A DNA stretch of 18,288 nucleotides from an uncultured Candidatus Melainabacteria bacterium. GTDB taxonomy: Bacteria > Cyanobacteriota > Vampirovibrionia > LMEP-6097. The translations under genes were made by a program, and so were the position numbers. Below the pieces are notes generated by a model that worked only from the letters and a program-made list of their open reading frames with translations, searched no databases and was not told the origin of the DNA. The stretch covers positions 1 through 18,288 of the forward strand of contig CALBDR010000123.1 in NCBI GenBank assembly GCA_937927525.1, written 5' to 3'. Below, one piece after another: positions 5,767-13,937 of this stretch (the stretch's first letter is position 1; every line of letters begins with the position of its first letter).

Positions 5767-8700
5767 ATGTCAAGTGTCAGTGCCGACAATCCAAATCTAA
5801 ATACGGATCTCAAAAATAACTACCCAATTTCCGGTAATAATGGCGCAGAAGCTAAGACAGCTAGCGCAGCTGCTTTATTAGACGATAAAGCTAAATTAGA
5901 AAAATCCATCACGAAAACTCCAGATATGGAGCAGGTTAAAAATCCTGATGCCATTCATCAAAATGGAGTAAAAGGTGAATACTCAGAAGAACTTCATTAT
6001 CAGTATCTTCTTAAATCACCTACTATAGAACAACAAATGCAAGCCGCAAAAAAACTGCTTGCTATACCTAAAGATAAAGTACCTATACCTAAAGAATTAT
6101 TTGAGGGTGTAGATAAGTTCCAGGCTGAATCTGATAAAGAAAGTTACCTAAAATTTAGACAGCAATACCTTGAAGCTAAGGCTGCTGGAATGTTCTTTGA
6201 GATTTCTCAAGATGCAGACGGTAATAAAACCGTTAAAACGGTTGCTAATACTCAAGGTACTGATCACACCAGTGCTTTTGCAGAGAAAGCAGCACTCAGA
6301 TTACCATTATGGGTAAACTCACTACTTAACGCTAATTCCGGTGATGGCGATAAAAGCTTTTTAAGTCTTCTTAGAAAAGCTGTAAAAAAAGGTACTAACT
6401 TCATCAACACGATGAGACCTGCGATCCTTTCGAACCCTAGTGCTTTTGCCCCAGAAGGTCCTGATTTACTTAAAGATGGTAAATATAACCCTACCTACAG
6501 AAGTTTGAATCACGTTTCTTCTGCTTGGAGAGAACATGGTATCTCGAACCTTAAAGATCCTTTAGCTAAAACCTTAGGTATGGTTGGTCTAGGTGGAGTT
6601 ATTCGTCATGTCCCTGGTGAAAAACTCTATATGGATCCTAAAGTTATCCAGTTCTCAGAAGTTTTCGAATTCTTAAATAAAGAATTTAACTTCTTAGACA
6701 GATTTGAAAAGCTCATTAAGGATAATGGATCTAGAGTTCTTGAGTACAAGTCAATTCCGACTTACTTAATGGATACTAATGGTGATAGCAGTCTTGAAGA
6801 CTGGATTAAAATTGCTGATTTATATGAAGAGGCTGATGAAAAAAAATACTCAGATGAAAAATTCATAGCAGAATTTGAAAAACTAAATGTTCCTTTAGAT
6901 CCTAAAAACCAAAAACTATTTCAAAGACTAAAAGACCCTAATGATAAAGATATTAACCGTAAGAATTTCTTTGGTGCCCTTAGATACGCAAAGATTATCA
7001 GTTTAGTTCCTCACGCAATTAACGGTCACTATCAAATCGATGAAAGGTCTAAATTAGGTTTAATTCAGTTAATTGGTTCTACTCTAAATCATCCTAAAAC
7101 TAGAGACTTTGTAGCGAATAAATATGGAATTAATCGTGACGCTAATATCCTAAATATTAATAATAAGCGTACTGACCACTTAGACTTTAATGGGAAATTT
7201 CCTAAGGATAAGAAAACAGGGAAAGTTTACGATAAAGATTCCGCTGATCTTATCGATGATCTTAAGAATAATGCTCCTGATACTCCTACTAATGATGTTG
7301 ACTCAGTATTTAAAATCGTTGAAAATAAAAACCCTTACTTCGAGCTTGTTCCTGTAGGAGATAAAGAAAGAGCGAATAAAGATTTAGATCTAAGCACTTT
7401 CTTTAAAGAAAATAAATTCTTACTAACTAGTGGAGATAGTCCATCTGATGCTGGACTTATCATGATGCCTTTTGCGATTCCAGCGAATCCTGAAATTCTT
7501 GCAAATCTTAAACCAGGTGAATCCATCATCGATGTTATGAAACCTCAGGGTGGAGCAATTGTAACTAGAGGGCAGATTGATTATAAAGAACACTTAGTTC
7601 CTAGGTTAATCAAACTCCTTCAGGATGAACAATATAAAGATAGTCCACTTGCACTTGCAAAGATTGATGACAATAACTTTAAATTTACACACACTGGTGA
7701 AGTAATCGATAAGAAAACTTTAGAAGAAAAAGCTCTTAAGTATATCTCTAAAGGCATCACTAGATATAGTACAGTTCATGCCCACAATAACACTGAAGCT
7801 GGTGTAGCTCTTGAACTAGCTAATGAATTAGGTTTACCAGGCTTAAAGGATGTCGTAGGTTTAAAAGACCCTAAGGCTTTTAATTTTGATGTAGATGAAT
7901 CAGCTCCATGGATTAAAGCTTATAAAAAGAAACTTTATAAAGAAGATGCTGCTCAGGCATTAATCCCTGGTTTAGTTAATAAAATCGATCAAGAAGCTAG
8001 AGATAAAGGTGGATATAAAAAGCCTTTAGCAGAGACAGGTGCTGCTGGTAATTTCCTATCTAAGATACCAGTGGTAGGTAAATTACTATCACTTGACAAT
8101 GCTGGTGATGACTTTAAAAACTTCTTCAAACTTATTACCGCTGGTATGGCTCTAGGTGGTGCAGTAGGTTTAGCTGGTGACTTAAGCAAAAATAAAAGTG
8201 CTGAAAAAGCTGGTATAAATATACAGAGACTTACTTATATAGCTCAAACGTTAGTTACAGGTACGGCTTTTTATATGATGAACCCTGATAGAGTTGCTCT
8301 AAAAGGGTTTGGTGAATGGATGGGAGGTCTACTCTCAAACTTCTTCCGTCACGGTAGCCCAGCTGAAGTAGATCTAAGAGCACTTTCTGAAGTAAACATC
8401 GGTGGTGTAGGTATTCTTGATGCTAAAGGCTTAAACATGAACATCGATGGTCTTCATGGTTCTAAAGCTGAGAAAGAAGCTTACACCAAACAATTCAGTA
8501 ACCCTGATAAATTTATCAATATCAGAAATGTTACTTCTGAATTAACTGAAGATAGAAAACAAGGTGTTCGTTTCTGGCAAGATAAATTTATGGGTGGTGC
8601 TCTACGTAAGATGGGTGCTGTCGGTGACTTCATGGCTAAGATCATTCCTGAACTTCAAGTAAACCTTAAAATGGCTATGCAGTTTTTCCAGGAGAAAGGT

Positions 8701-9372
8701 TTACGTGTCGGCGTTCTGAAGAGTTTACTTCCTAGCATGACAGATGGTCCTGCTATGAGAATGAGTAAGAACAATGGTATGCCTTATAAGACTGTTCATA
8801 GTGTGCCTCACGTTATGGCTGCTGGTATGGTAGGTACTGTAGGCTCTCTTTTAGCTTCAGATATTGCAGCCAAAGCTGGTAAGCACTCTATAGCTGGTTG
8901 GTTAGGAAGACTTGGGAATGTAATTCCAGTTCTATCACTACTAGTTAGAGCAAATACTCTAAGAAAGAACTTAGATGGTACTGCCCTTAGATATACTGAT
9001 TACCACGGTAAGCAACACAAATTTAATCCTATCGAAGCTTCTAACATCCAGATGGCAGGTTTATATGCAATGTTAGTCGGTGGTGCTGGTAGGGGTATCA
9101 AACCATTCTTCGGCTTCTTACAAAACCTAGGTCTAGGTGGCTTAATGTTCGGTATGGCTAAAGAATTTAGCCACCAATTAAATGATGCTGAAATCACTCA
9201 AAGAGTTCACCAAGGTAAATTCTATAAACCACATAGTTCAAGTATCATGACTTCTAAAGAACAAAGCATCGTTACTAATGCAGCTACTAATAGTAATAAA
9301 TCAGGTGCAGAAGTAGTTCCTAAAAACAATGCAGTTGTCCTAGAAAGACAGAAAGTTCCTGTTAAAGCTTAA
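5767..9372 (+). CDS. Large 1201-residue protein of unknown function with C-terminal hydrophobic segments
   Basis: I do not recognise this protein. Numbered from the ATG at 5767, residues 1-60 are low-complexity, rich in Asn, Ala and Lys, and lack a signal peptide. Residues about 70-760 are soluble-looking, charged and helical, with one EF-hand-like acidic loop D-T-N-G-D-S-S at 336-342. From about 760 on it is rich in Gly, Ala and Met with hydrophobic stretches near 786-804, 821-839, 1014-1034, 1049-1060 and 1094-1132. These suggest membrane insertion or tight packing. The last 45 residues are again disordered. It has no cysteine. GGT glycine and AAC/TTC codons look favoured, hinting at strong expression, with a consensus promoter and leader hairpin. 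A structural or envelope-associated role is possible but unproven. Confidence 0.85.
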   Translation: MSSVSADNPNLNTDLKNNYPISGNNGAEAKTASAAALLDDKAKLEKSITKTPDMEQVKNPDAIHQNGVKGEYSEELHYQYLLKSPTIEQQMQAAKKLLAIPKDKVPIPKELFEGVDKFQAESDKESYLKFRQQYLEAKAAGMFFEISQDADGNKTVKTVANTQGTDHTSAFAEKAALRLPLWVNSLLNANSGDGDKSFLSLLRKAVKKGTNFINTMRPAILSNPSAFAPEGPDLLKDGKYNPTYRSLNHVSSAWREHGISNLKDPLAKTLGMVGLGGVIRHVPGEKLYMDPKVIQFSEVFEFLNKEFNFLDRFEKLIKDNGSRVLEYKSIPTYLMDTNGDSSLEDWIKIADLYEEADEKKYSDEKFIAEFEKLNVPLDPKNQKLFQRLKDPNDKDINRKNFFGALRYAKIISLVPHAINGHYQIDERSKLGLIQLIGSTLNHPKTRDFVANKYGINRDANILNINNKRTDHLDFNGKFPKDKKTGKVYDKDSADLIDDLKNNAPDTPTNDVDSVFKIVENKNPYFELVPVGDKERANKDLDLSTFFKENKFLLTSGDSPSDAGLIMMPFAIPANPEILANLKPGESIIDVMKPQGGAIVTRGQIDYKEHLVPRLIKLLQDEQYKDSPLALAKIDDNNFKFTHTGEVIDKKTLEEKALKYISKGITRYSTVHAHNNTEAGVALELANELGLPGLKDVVGLKDPKAFNFDVDESAPWIKAYKKKLYKEDAAQALIPGLVNKIDQEARDKGGYKKPLAETGAAGNFLSKIPVVGKLLSLDNAGDDFKNFFKLITAGMALGGAVGLAGDLSKNKSAEKAGINIQRLTYIAQTLVTGTAFYMMNPDRVALKGFGEWMGGLLSNFFRHGSPAEVDLRALSEVNIGGVGILDAKGLNMNIDGLHGSKAEKEAYTKQFSNPDKFINIRNVTSELTEDRKQGVRFWQDKFMGGALRKMGAVGDFMAKIIPELQVNLKMAMQFFQEKGLRVGVLKSLLPSMTDGPAMRMSKNNGMPYKTVHSVPHVMAAGMVGTVGSLLASDIAAKAGKHSIAGWLGRLGNVIPVLSLLVRANTLRKNLDGTALRYTDYHGKQHKFNPIEASNIQMAGLYAMLVGGAGRGIKPFFGFLQNLGLGGLMFGMAKEFSHQLNDAEITQRVHQGKFYKPHSSSIMTSKEQSIVTNAATNSNKSGAEVVPKNNAVVLERQKVPVKA

Positions 9373-9424
9373 GCTTAATATCAAAACACCCTGAAAAATA
9401 TACTTGTAGGTCTGTATAGCCAGG

Positions 9425-9467
9425 CTTAATACTAAATTTGTTTTTTAGATTAAGTATGTGCTAGAAT
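9425..9467 (+). promoter_or_regulatory. Extended -10 promoter overlapped by a long dyad, for the gene at 9501
   Basis: TTGTTT (9438-9443) and TAGAAT (9462-9467) are 18 bases apart, with a TG dinucleotide just upstream of the -10 (TGTGC-TAGAAT). An 11-pair dyad with one bulged A surrounds the -35: CTTAAT (9425-9430) and CTAAA (9432-9436) pair with TTTAG (9444-9448) and ATTAAG (9449-9454). It could be an operator or an RNA hairpin ending the upstream transcript; with no T-run after it, an operator seems likelier. Confidence 0.45.
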
Positions 9468-9486
9468 ACGTAATACGGATTAATTT

Positions 9487-9492
9487 AGGAGA
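9487..9492 (+). promoter_or_regulatory. Shine-Dalgarno AGGAGA supporting a TTG start
   Basis: AGGAGA ends 8 bases before TTG 9501, ideal spacing. No ATG follows at a usable distance, so TTG is accepted as the start codon. Confidence 0.65.
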
Positions 9493-9500
9493 AATTAGCT

Positions 9501-10193
9501 TTGGGTACTAACCCTATTAAGCATGGATCTAATCAAGCTGCGCAAAGCGCAGCAATAGAAACTAGCGCTTTCACTAAAGAACCTAACCCAGCTTTTCAAG
9601 AAGCACCTGGGGATGGGATAAACCCAGATTTAGCTCAAAAAAATCGAGAAGAAATGGAAGCCATGGCTAATGTAAATAGTCCTGAACAAGCTAAAAAAAA
9701 CACTCCTAAAAAAAATGACCCTTTTGCACTAGTAGATGGTGATCATACTGGAAATATAATAAAAAGAGCTAGAAAACTTTTTCATGGTGCTGGTAACTCC
9801 ATAATGTGGTCAATGACTGGACTTGGAGCTTTACTATTTTTAGGCTTAGGTTGGAGAAAAATAGGTGGAGCTATTGCTCTTACAGGTTTAGGAACTGGTT
9901 ATCTTTTAAAAAATAAAATTGCAAATGCTGGCTTAGGAAAAGACCCTCACAAGGAACTGGTTAAGCAAATCAATGACTCTGATTTCCCTAAAGAATATAA
10001 ATTAGCAATGCTAGAAATGGTAAAAGATGCTTATAAATCTCAAAATCAAAATACCATGAATCATGAGAATGTTAAAGCACACGTAAATAACACTCTATTA
10101 AAGGTAAGAGATCTGATGACTAGTTTAGCCCAAGCTCCAGGGGCGCCTAATAATCAGAATACTAATACCGAAGCTGTTCCTGCAGGAGCTTAA
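9501..10193 (+). CDS. Hypothetical 230-residue protein with two membrane helices
   Basis: I do not recognise this protein. Residues 1-75 are disordered and rich in Asn, Pro, Ala and Lys. Two adjacent glycine-rich hydrophobic helices lie at about 101-118 and 121-137, separated by WRK, forming a hairpin. A charged helical region (about 148-210) carries KELVKQINDSDFPKEYKLAMLEMV, and the tail is again Asn/Pro/Ala-rich. The TTG start is backed by AGGAGA. It follows the 1201-residue gene by 128 bases with its own promoter, and shares with that protein a disordered N-terminus and Gly-rich hydrophobic segments, suggesting a functional partnership (inference). Its stop overlaps the stop of the convergent LysM gene. 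Confidence 0.75.
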   Translation: MGTNPIKHGSNQAAQSAAIETSAFTKEPNPAFQEAPGDGINPDLAQKNREEMEAMANVNSPEQAKKNTPKKNDPFALVDGDHTGNIIKRARKLFHGAGNSIMWSMTGLGALLFLGLGWRKIGGAIALTGLGTGYLLKNKIANAGLGKDPHKELVKQINDSDFPKEYKLAMLEMVKDAYKSQNQNTMNHENVKAHVNNTLLKVRDLMTSLAQAPGAPNNQNTNTEAVPAGA

Positions 10194-10873
10194 TAAGGAA
10201 TAATAAGCTTCTGTCCGATCTGCAAATACCTAGCGTTACGAATCTTATTCGCAGTCTTAATCTTATTTATATTCTCAAGACTTCCTGAACCATAGAAACG
10301 CTTAGCTATCCTATCTAAAGTATCTCCAGTCTGAACCCTATACTCTACTAACTGAATTGCTGACTCTGATTTAAGCAGTGGAGACTTAGCAAGTTCTTTA
10401 GCTGGATCCTTAGTCTCTTCTGGCGAAGCAACTTTAATATCCTCAATATTCAAATCAGTTTTATCAACTTTCATTTCCTCAAGTTCACTTACTTTAGGGT
10501 TTAAAACTTCTTTTTCTTCAGTACGAATATCTTTATGAACAGTAGTCCCATCTACTACAGTAATGCCTTCACGGTCATTAATATAATTATCGCTAGGAGC
10601 AATTAATTTAAAAAATAAAAAACCGATAAAAACAACAAGAAGTAATATAACAACTATAGCTACAGATTTTAAAACTCTGGCTTCTTGGTTGTTTATTAAT
10701 TGAGAATCTACTGGTTGGAAATAATTAATCTGAGTATCTTTATTAAGTCCAGAATCTGAACTATGCTGATACTTTTTTAAACCTAACTCTTCTTTCACTT
10801 CATCAGAAAGCATATGATTCGCTTTGCTGATGACTTTTCTTCTAAGATTAGAAAATATATTTCCTGCCGTCAT
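10190..10873 (-). CDS. Single-pass membrane protein with C-terminal LysM domain
   Basis: This is a 227-residue protein. Residues 1-68 are charged and presumably cytosolic, a strong membrane helix spans about 70-90, a Lys/Glu-rich linker runs 95-170, and one LysM domain lies at 177-226. The domain begins YRVQTGDTLDRIAKRFYG and ends LQIGQKLIIPY. LysM binds N-acetylglucosamine chains, so the protein likely tethers the inner membrane to peptidoglycan. It is the last gene of a five-gene operon; its ATG overlaps the TGA of the oppA-like gene in an ATGA, implying translational coupling. The 3' end overlaps the stop of the convergent gene by 4 bases, with no room for a separate terminator. Confidence 0.88.
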   Translation of the reverse strand: MTAGNIFSNLRRKVISKANHMLSDEVKEELGLKKYQHSSDSGLNKDTQINYFQPVDSQLINNQEARVLKSVAIVVILLLVVFIGFLFFKLIAPSDNYINDREGITVVDGTTVHKDIRTEEKEVLNPKVSELEEMKVDKTDLNIEDIKVASPEETKDPAKELAKSPLLKSESAIQLVEYRVQTGDTLDRIAKRFYGSGSLENINKIKTANKIRNARYLQIGQKLIIPY

Positions 10874-12456
10874 TCTTTAGTTACCTTATCTATAAAAAAT
10901 AAATCCATTGGATTAGGTTTTATATTCTTAATATTAGCTTGTTTTAGTAATACTTGTCGATTAACGAATAATGGTGCAATCGCCATTTCTTCTTCTAGTA
11001 ATATCTTTTCAGCTTTTTGATAATACATTTTACTCTGCTTTTTATCTAGACTCGACATCGCCTCTAAAATCAAATTATCGTATTCTGGAGAATACCATTT
11101 TCCATAATTAATCTGATTATTTTTCGTAAACAACTGCATAAAAGTACTTGGTTCTGGATAATCTGCTCCCCAGCTTAACCTATATAAATGTGGAGTATCT
11201 TCACGCAAAGTTTTCATAAAGACTTTCCATTCTTGAGCTATTAACTTTACATCTACCCCTAGAACCTTGTGCCACATTGAGTGCATAATCTCAGCTAAAG
11301 CTTTAGCATCCTCTCGACTGGGGTAAAGAAATTCTATTTCTTCTAAGCCTTTACCATTAGGGTAACCTGCTTTAGCAAGTAAAGCTTTAGCTTTAACTGG
11401 ATCATAGATAATTGCTTTATCAGCTCTATAGAAATAAGCTAAACCTGGTGGCACCCAGTTAGCATTTGGGATATCACCACGCCCTCTTAATTTCACTAAA
11501 GCTTTTCTATCAAGTGCATAAGCAAAAGCTTTTCTTACAAGTGGATTATCAAAAGGCTTTTTATGAACATTAAAACCAAGAAAAGTATTTCTCAAGAGTG
11601 AAGAACTTTCAATATAAAAATCATCACAGAGCTTCGTAACTTCACCATTTTCTAAACACTGCTCTAAATTCTTAAATTCACTAGTAGGAACAGAACCACC
11701 ATCAATCCAATCAAACTGTTTATTTTTAAATAATGTAAAAGCACTTGATTGCTCTGCAACCATAAAAAACTTCAAAATATCCAAATTATTTTTCAGTTGA
11801 TCTTTTAAAAAATAATCAGGGTTTGCTTTCAAAACAATTTTATATTCATGCTGCCAGTGATCTAAAAGATAAGGACCAATACTCACCATATTTTCTGCCT
11901 CAGTCCAAGAATCACCATACTGATCAATCAGATCCATACGAATAGGATAACTAAAGCAAGATGCTGTCAGGTAAAGAAAATAACTAGTAGGATATTTTAA
12001 AACTAATTTCAAAGTTTTATCATCTACAGCTTTAGACTTATTCATATCGATTACAGCAAGCAACTCAGCATAAGGTGCACCAAAATCATCACTAAAAGTT
12101 CTTTCTAAGGAGTCGATAAAATCTTGAGCTCTTAGTTCCCGTCCATCAGACCATTTTGCTCTTTCATCCAAATAAAAGACATACTCTTTTCCGCCTTCAC
12201 GGATATCCCATGATTTAGCCAAACCCGGTTTTAAACTAAGTTCCCCAGAATCAGACTCGGTAAACTGAGTCAAACCGATCATAATTTTACTGATAACTGT
12301 ATATGAGTATGTGTCCCCAGCAATATTCCAGTCAAGTGACTGTGGCTCAAATCCTAAATTCATATTTAAAGATTTACTATTTGATTTTAAAGCTGTACAA
12401 GAAAAGCTTAAGCTACAAATAAAAAATAAAATACTTAGTTTTAAAAATAATTTCAA
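10870..12456 (-). CDS. Peptide ABC transporter substrate-binding lipoprotein (OppA/DppA type)
   Basis: This is a 528-residue solute-binding protein of family 5 (SBP_bac_5), which captures oligopeptides outside the inner membrane for an ABC importer. A lipoprotein-like signal peptide covers residues 1-19, with Cys20 as the probable lipidated residue; the lipobox SFSC is not ideal because -3 is Ser. Family features include the early FEPQSLDW segment (36-43), KPGLAKSWDIREGGKEYVFYL with KWSDG, and late blocks NPLVRKAFAYALDRKAL and ANWVPPG. The start is TTG at 12456, supported by AAGGA 8 bases upstream inside the end of the prepilin gene. No permease or ATPase genes adjoin, so it may serve a transporter encoded elsewhere. 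Confidence 0.9.
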   Translation of the reverse strand: MKLFLKLSILFFICSLSFSCTALKSNSKSLNMNLGFEPQSLDWNIAGDTYSYTVISKIMIGLTQFTESDSGELSLKPGLAKSWDIREGGKEYVFYLDERAKWSDGRELRAQDFIDSLERTFSDDFGAPYAELLAVIDMNKSKAVDDKTLKLVLKYPTSYFLYLTASCFSYPIRMDLIDQYGDSWTEAENMVSIGPYLLDHWQHEYKIVLKANPDYFLKDQLKNNLDILKFFMVAEQSSAFTLFKNKQFDWIDGGSVPTSEFKNLEQCLENGEVTKLCDDFYIESSSLLRNTFLGFNVHKKPFDNPLVRKAFAYALDRKALVKLRGRGDIPNANWVPPGLAYFYRADKAIIYDPVKAKALLAKAGYPNGKGLEEIEFLYPSREDAKALAEIMHSMWHKVLGVDVKLIAQEWKVFMKTLREDTPHLYRLSWGADYPEPSTFMQLFTKNNQINYGKWYSPEYDNLILEAMSSLDKKQSKMYYQKAEKILLEEEMAIAPLFVNRQVLLKQANIKNIKPNPMDLFFIDKVTKE

Positions 12457-12459
12457 AGC

Positions 12460-13248
12460 TTAATTCCTTGGCATTACCGCTGATTCTAAATCTAATATTA
12501 CATTTTCCCTTTCATCTTTGATATTAATTTTAAATTTAATCAGTGTTTTATTAATTAAATTATTTGAGTTAAAGTAATCAAACTCAATCTCAGAGTTAGA
12601 TATTGAGAAAACCGGGCTAGAACCAGACATAGAAACATAATCGAGGAAGCCTCTATTGAGTTTTTGAGGGGTATCCTGCTTTTCATCTTCATCAAGTCCA
12701 ATAGAGAAAAGTGAAACAGTATAATCATCTTCTAAATAAGGTAGAAAAGGCCAGTCATTAGCATTAAAATCTGTATTATCAATAGATTGATTCGTAAAAA
12801 CTAAAAACTTCAGCCTTGCTTTATCTGTAAAATACTCTCCAGAATCCTTTTCCACCTTAGATAAATAAACTAAATAGTAATCATAGTGCCCCGCAACCTT
12901 TCTATCAATTTTATCTTTAATACCACGAACTTCTGCTTGATCAGAATCTGAGACGTACTTCGCAAAATACAAATAGGGTTCAGAAATAATTAAATCATCA
13001 GGAACTGGTACTCTACTGTTATAACCAGAACCTATATGAACATAGGATCTACTCGCCTCTCTAAGGTTATTTAAAACTGTTTCTAATGTTGATTTTACAT
13101 TAATCTGAACACGATCAAAGTTAAATATCTTTTCATAGAAAAGTAAACCTTTATTACTATAAAGATATAAAAGAGAAACAACAACCGTCAAAATGGTCAC
13201 CGCAACAACCATCTCAATTAATGAAAAGCCATTAGAATCTCTTCTCAA
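12460..13248 (-). CDS. Type IV pilin-like protein with prepilin methylation motif
   Basis: This is a 262-residue protein with a classic prepilin N-terminus. A short basic leader MRRDSNG is followed by FSLIEMVVAVTILTVVVSLL, with cleavage expected after Gly7 and conserved Glu at mature position 5 (Glu12). The rest is a mixed globular domain. Size and layout resemble minor pseudopilins such as GspJ/PulJ or PilW, which prime pilus or secretion pseudopilus assembly. It is a lone pilin in a mixed operon, so the prepilin peptidase and assembly ATPase must be elsewhere. The start is TTG at 13248, with GGAG (13259-13256) 7 bases upstream overlapping the end of the PNP gene. The pilin-fold call is firm; the subtype is uncertain. 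Confidence 0.85.
   Translation of the reverse strand: MRRDSNGFSLIEMVVAVTILTVVVSLLYLYSNKGLLFYEKIFNFDRVQINVKSTLETVLNNLREASRSYVHIGSGYNSRVPVPDDLIISEPYLYFAKYVSDSDQAEVRGIKDKIDRKVAGHYDYYLVYLSKVEKDSGEYFTDKARLKFLVFTNQSIDNTDFNANDWPFLPYLEDDYTVSLFSIGLDEDEKQDTPQKLNRGFLDYVSMSGSSPVFSISNSEIEFDYFNSNNLINKTLIKFKINIKDERENVILDLESAVMPRN
12465..12469 (-). promoter_or_regulatory. Shine-Dalgarno AAGGA for the oppA-like TTG start
   Basis: On the minus strand AAGGA lies inside the last codons of the upstream prepilin gene and ends 8 bases before TTG 12456. It decides the start, since the signal peptide begins immediately afterwards. Confidence 0.55.
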
Positions 13249-13252
13249 GTCC

Positions 13253-13933
13253 TTACTCCAAATCTAAAAGCTTCACTAGCTTTTTGCTGGCTTCCTTAGC
13301 GACTTCCACAACCCCTTCATGACCTAAATCCAGAGTTTTTCCATAAACATTCGTAATCACACTTATGGCTGTAACCTTCAAACCATGTTCATTAGCAGTT
13401 TCTAATTCAGGAATAGTCGACATACCGACAGCATCTGCCCCCATCTCTCTATATAAAGCTACCTCGGCATGAGTCTCATAGTTAGGACCGTGAACCCCGA
13501 CGTATACACCTTTATGAAGAGTGGTTTCACCAAAGATTTCTTTAGTCTCAATATTAGTAACTGACTGCGTTAAACGGGATAAACGACGAGATTTATCTGG
13601 TTTCATAAAATTTAGATAGCCTGTTATCTGCATCAAATCACCAATTTCAAAATCTGGATTAATACCACCAGCTGCATTAGTAATAATTAACTCTTCGATA
13701 CCATTTTCAGCTAAATATTTAGTGGGGAAACAAGCTTGCTCCCAAGAAAAGCCTTCATAGATATGGGCTCTACCGCGAAGAACCCATAAGTCTTCGTATT
13801 TATCAAGAACACCTTTATGTCCTCTAACTTGACCGACTGGCCATGATGGAATACTTGAATAAGGAATAGACTCTAAAGGCTCGACACCGTTTAAAATACT
13901 TAACCCTGAACCTAAAATCACTGCTTTTTTCAT
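13253..13933 (-). CDS. Purine nucleoside phosphorylase, trimeric (PNP/MTAP) family
   Basis: The enzyme cleaves purine nucleosides with phosphate to base and ribose 1-phosphate, for purine salvage in the cytosol. The 226-residue protein carries G-S-G-L at 8-11, the phosphate loop G-H-K-G at 38-41, G-R-A-H-I-Y-E-G at 54-61, T-N-A-A-G-G at 85-90, G-P-N-Y-E-T at 149-154, M-S-T-I-P-E at 171-176 and the base-contacting T-N at 194-195. It is shorter than the usual 265-290 residues, starting almost at the first strand and lacking the N-terminal helix; no upstream in-frame extension is available because the previous gene ends 4 bases earlier. Methylthioadenosine could be an alternative substrate, relevant to the nearby spermidine enzyme, but sequence alone does not settle it. 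Confidence 0.88.
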   Translation of the reverse strand: MKKAVILGSGLSILNGVEPLESIPYSSIPSWPVGQVRGHKGVLDKYEDLWVLRGRAHIYEGFSWEQACFPTKYLAENGIEELIITNAAGGINPDFEIGDLMQITGYLNFMKPDKSRRLSRLTQSVTNIETKEIFGETTLHKGVYVGVHGPNYETHAEVALYREMGADAVGMSTIPELETANEHGLKVTAISVITNVYGKTLDLGHEGVVEVAKEASKKLVKLLDLE

Positions 13934-13937
13934 AAAA

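Noticed and set aside
7335..9197. Minus-strand ORFs (7335-7529, 7989-8189, 9000-9197) inside the 1201-residue gene
   Set aside because: Short Pro/Lys/Ser-rich shadows created by the favoured codons of the plus-strand gene; no ribosome binding sites.
9365..9376. Palindrome AAGCTTAAGCTT at the stop of the 1201-residue gene
   Set aside because: Short, partly coding, with no T-run after it; it fits neither a terminator nor a known site.
10814..11020. Plus-strand ORF across the LysM/oppA junction
   Set aside because: It lies opposite two well-supported genes, and its sequence shows no protein-like features beyond what antisense DNA gives.
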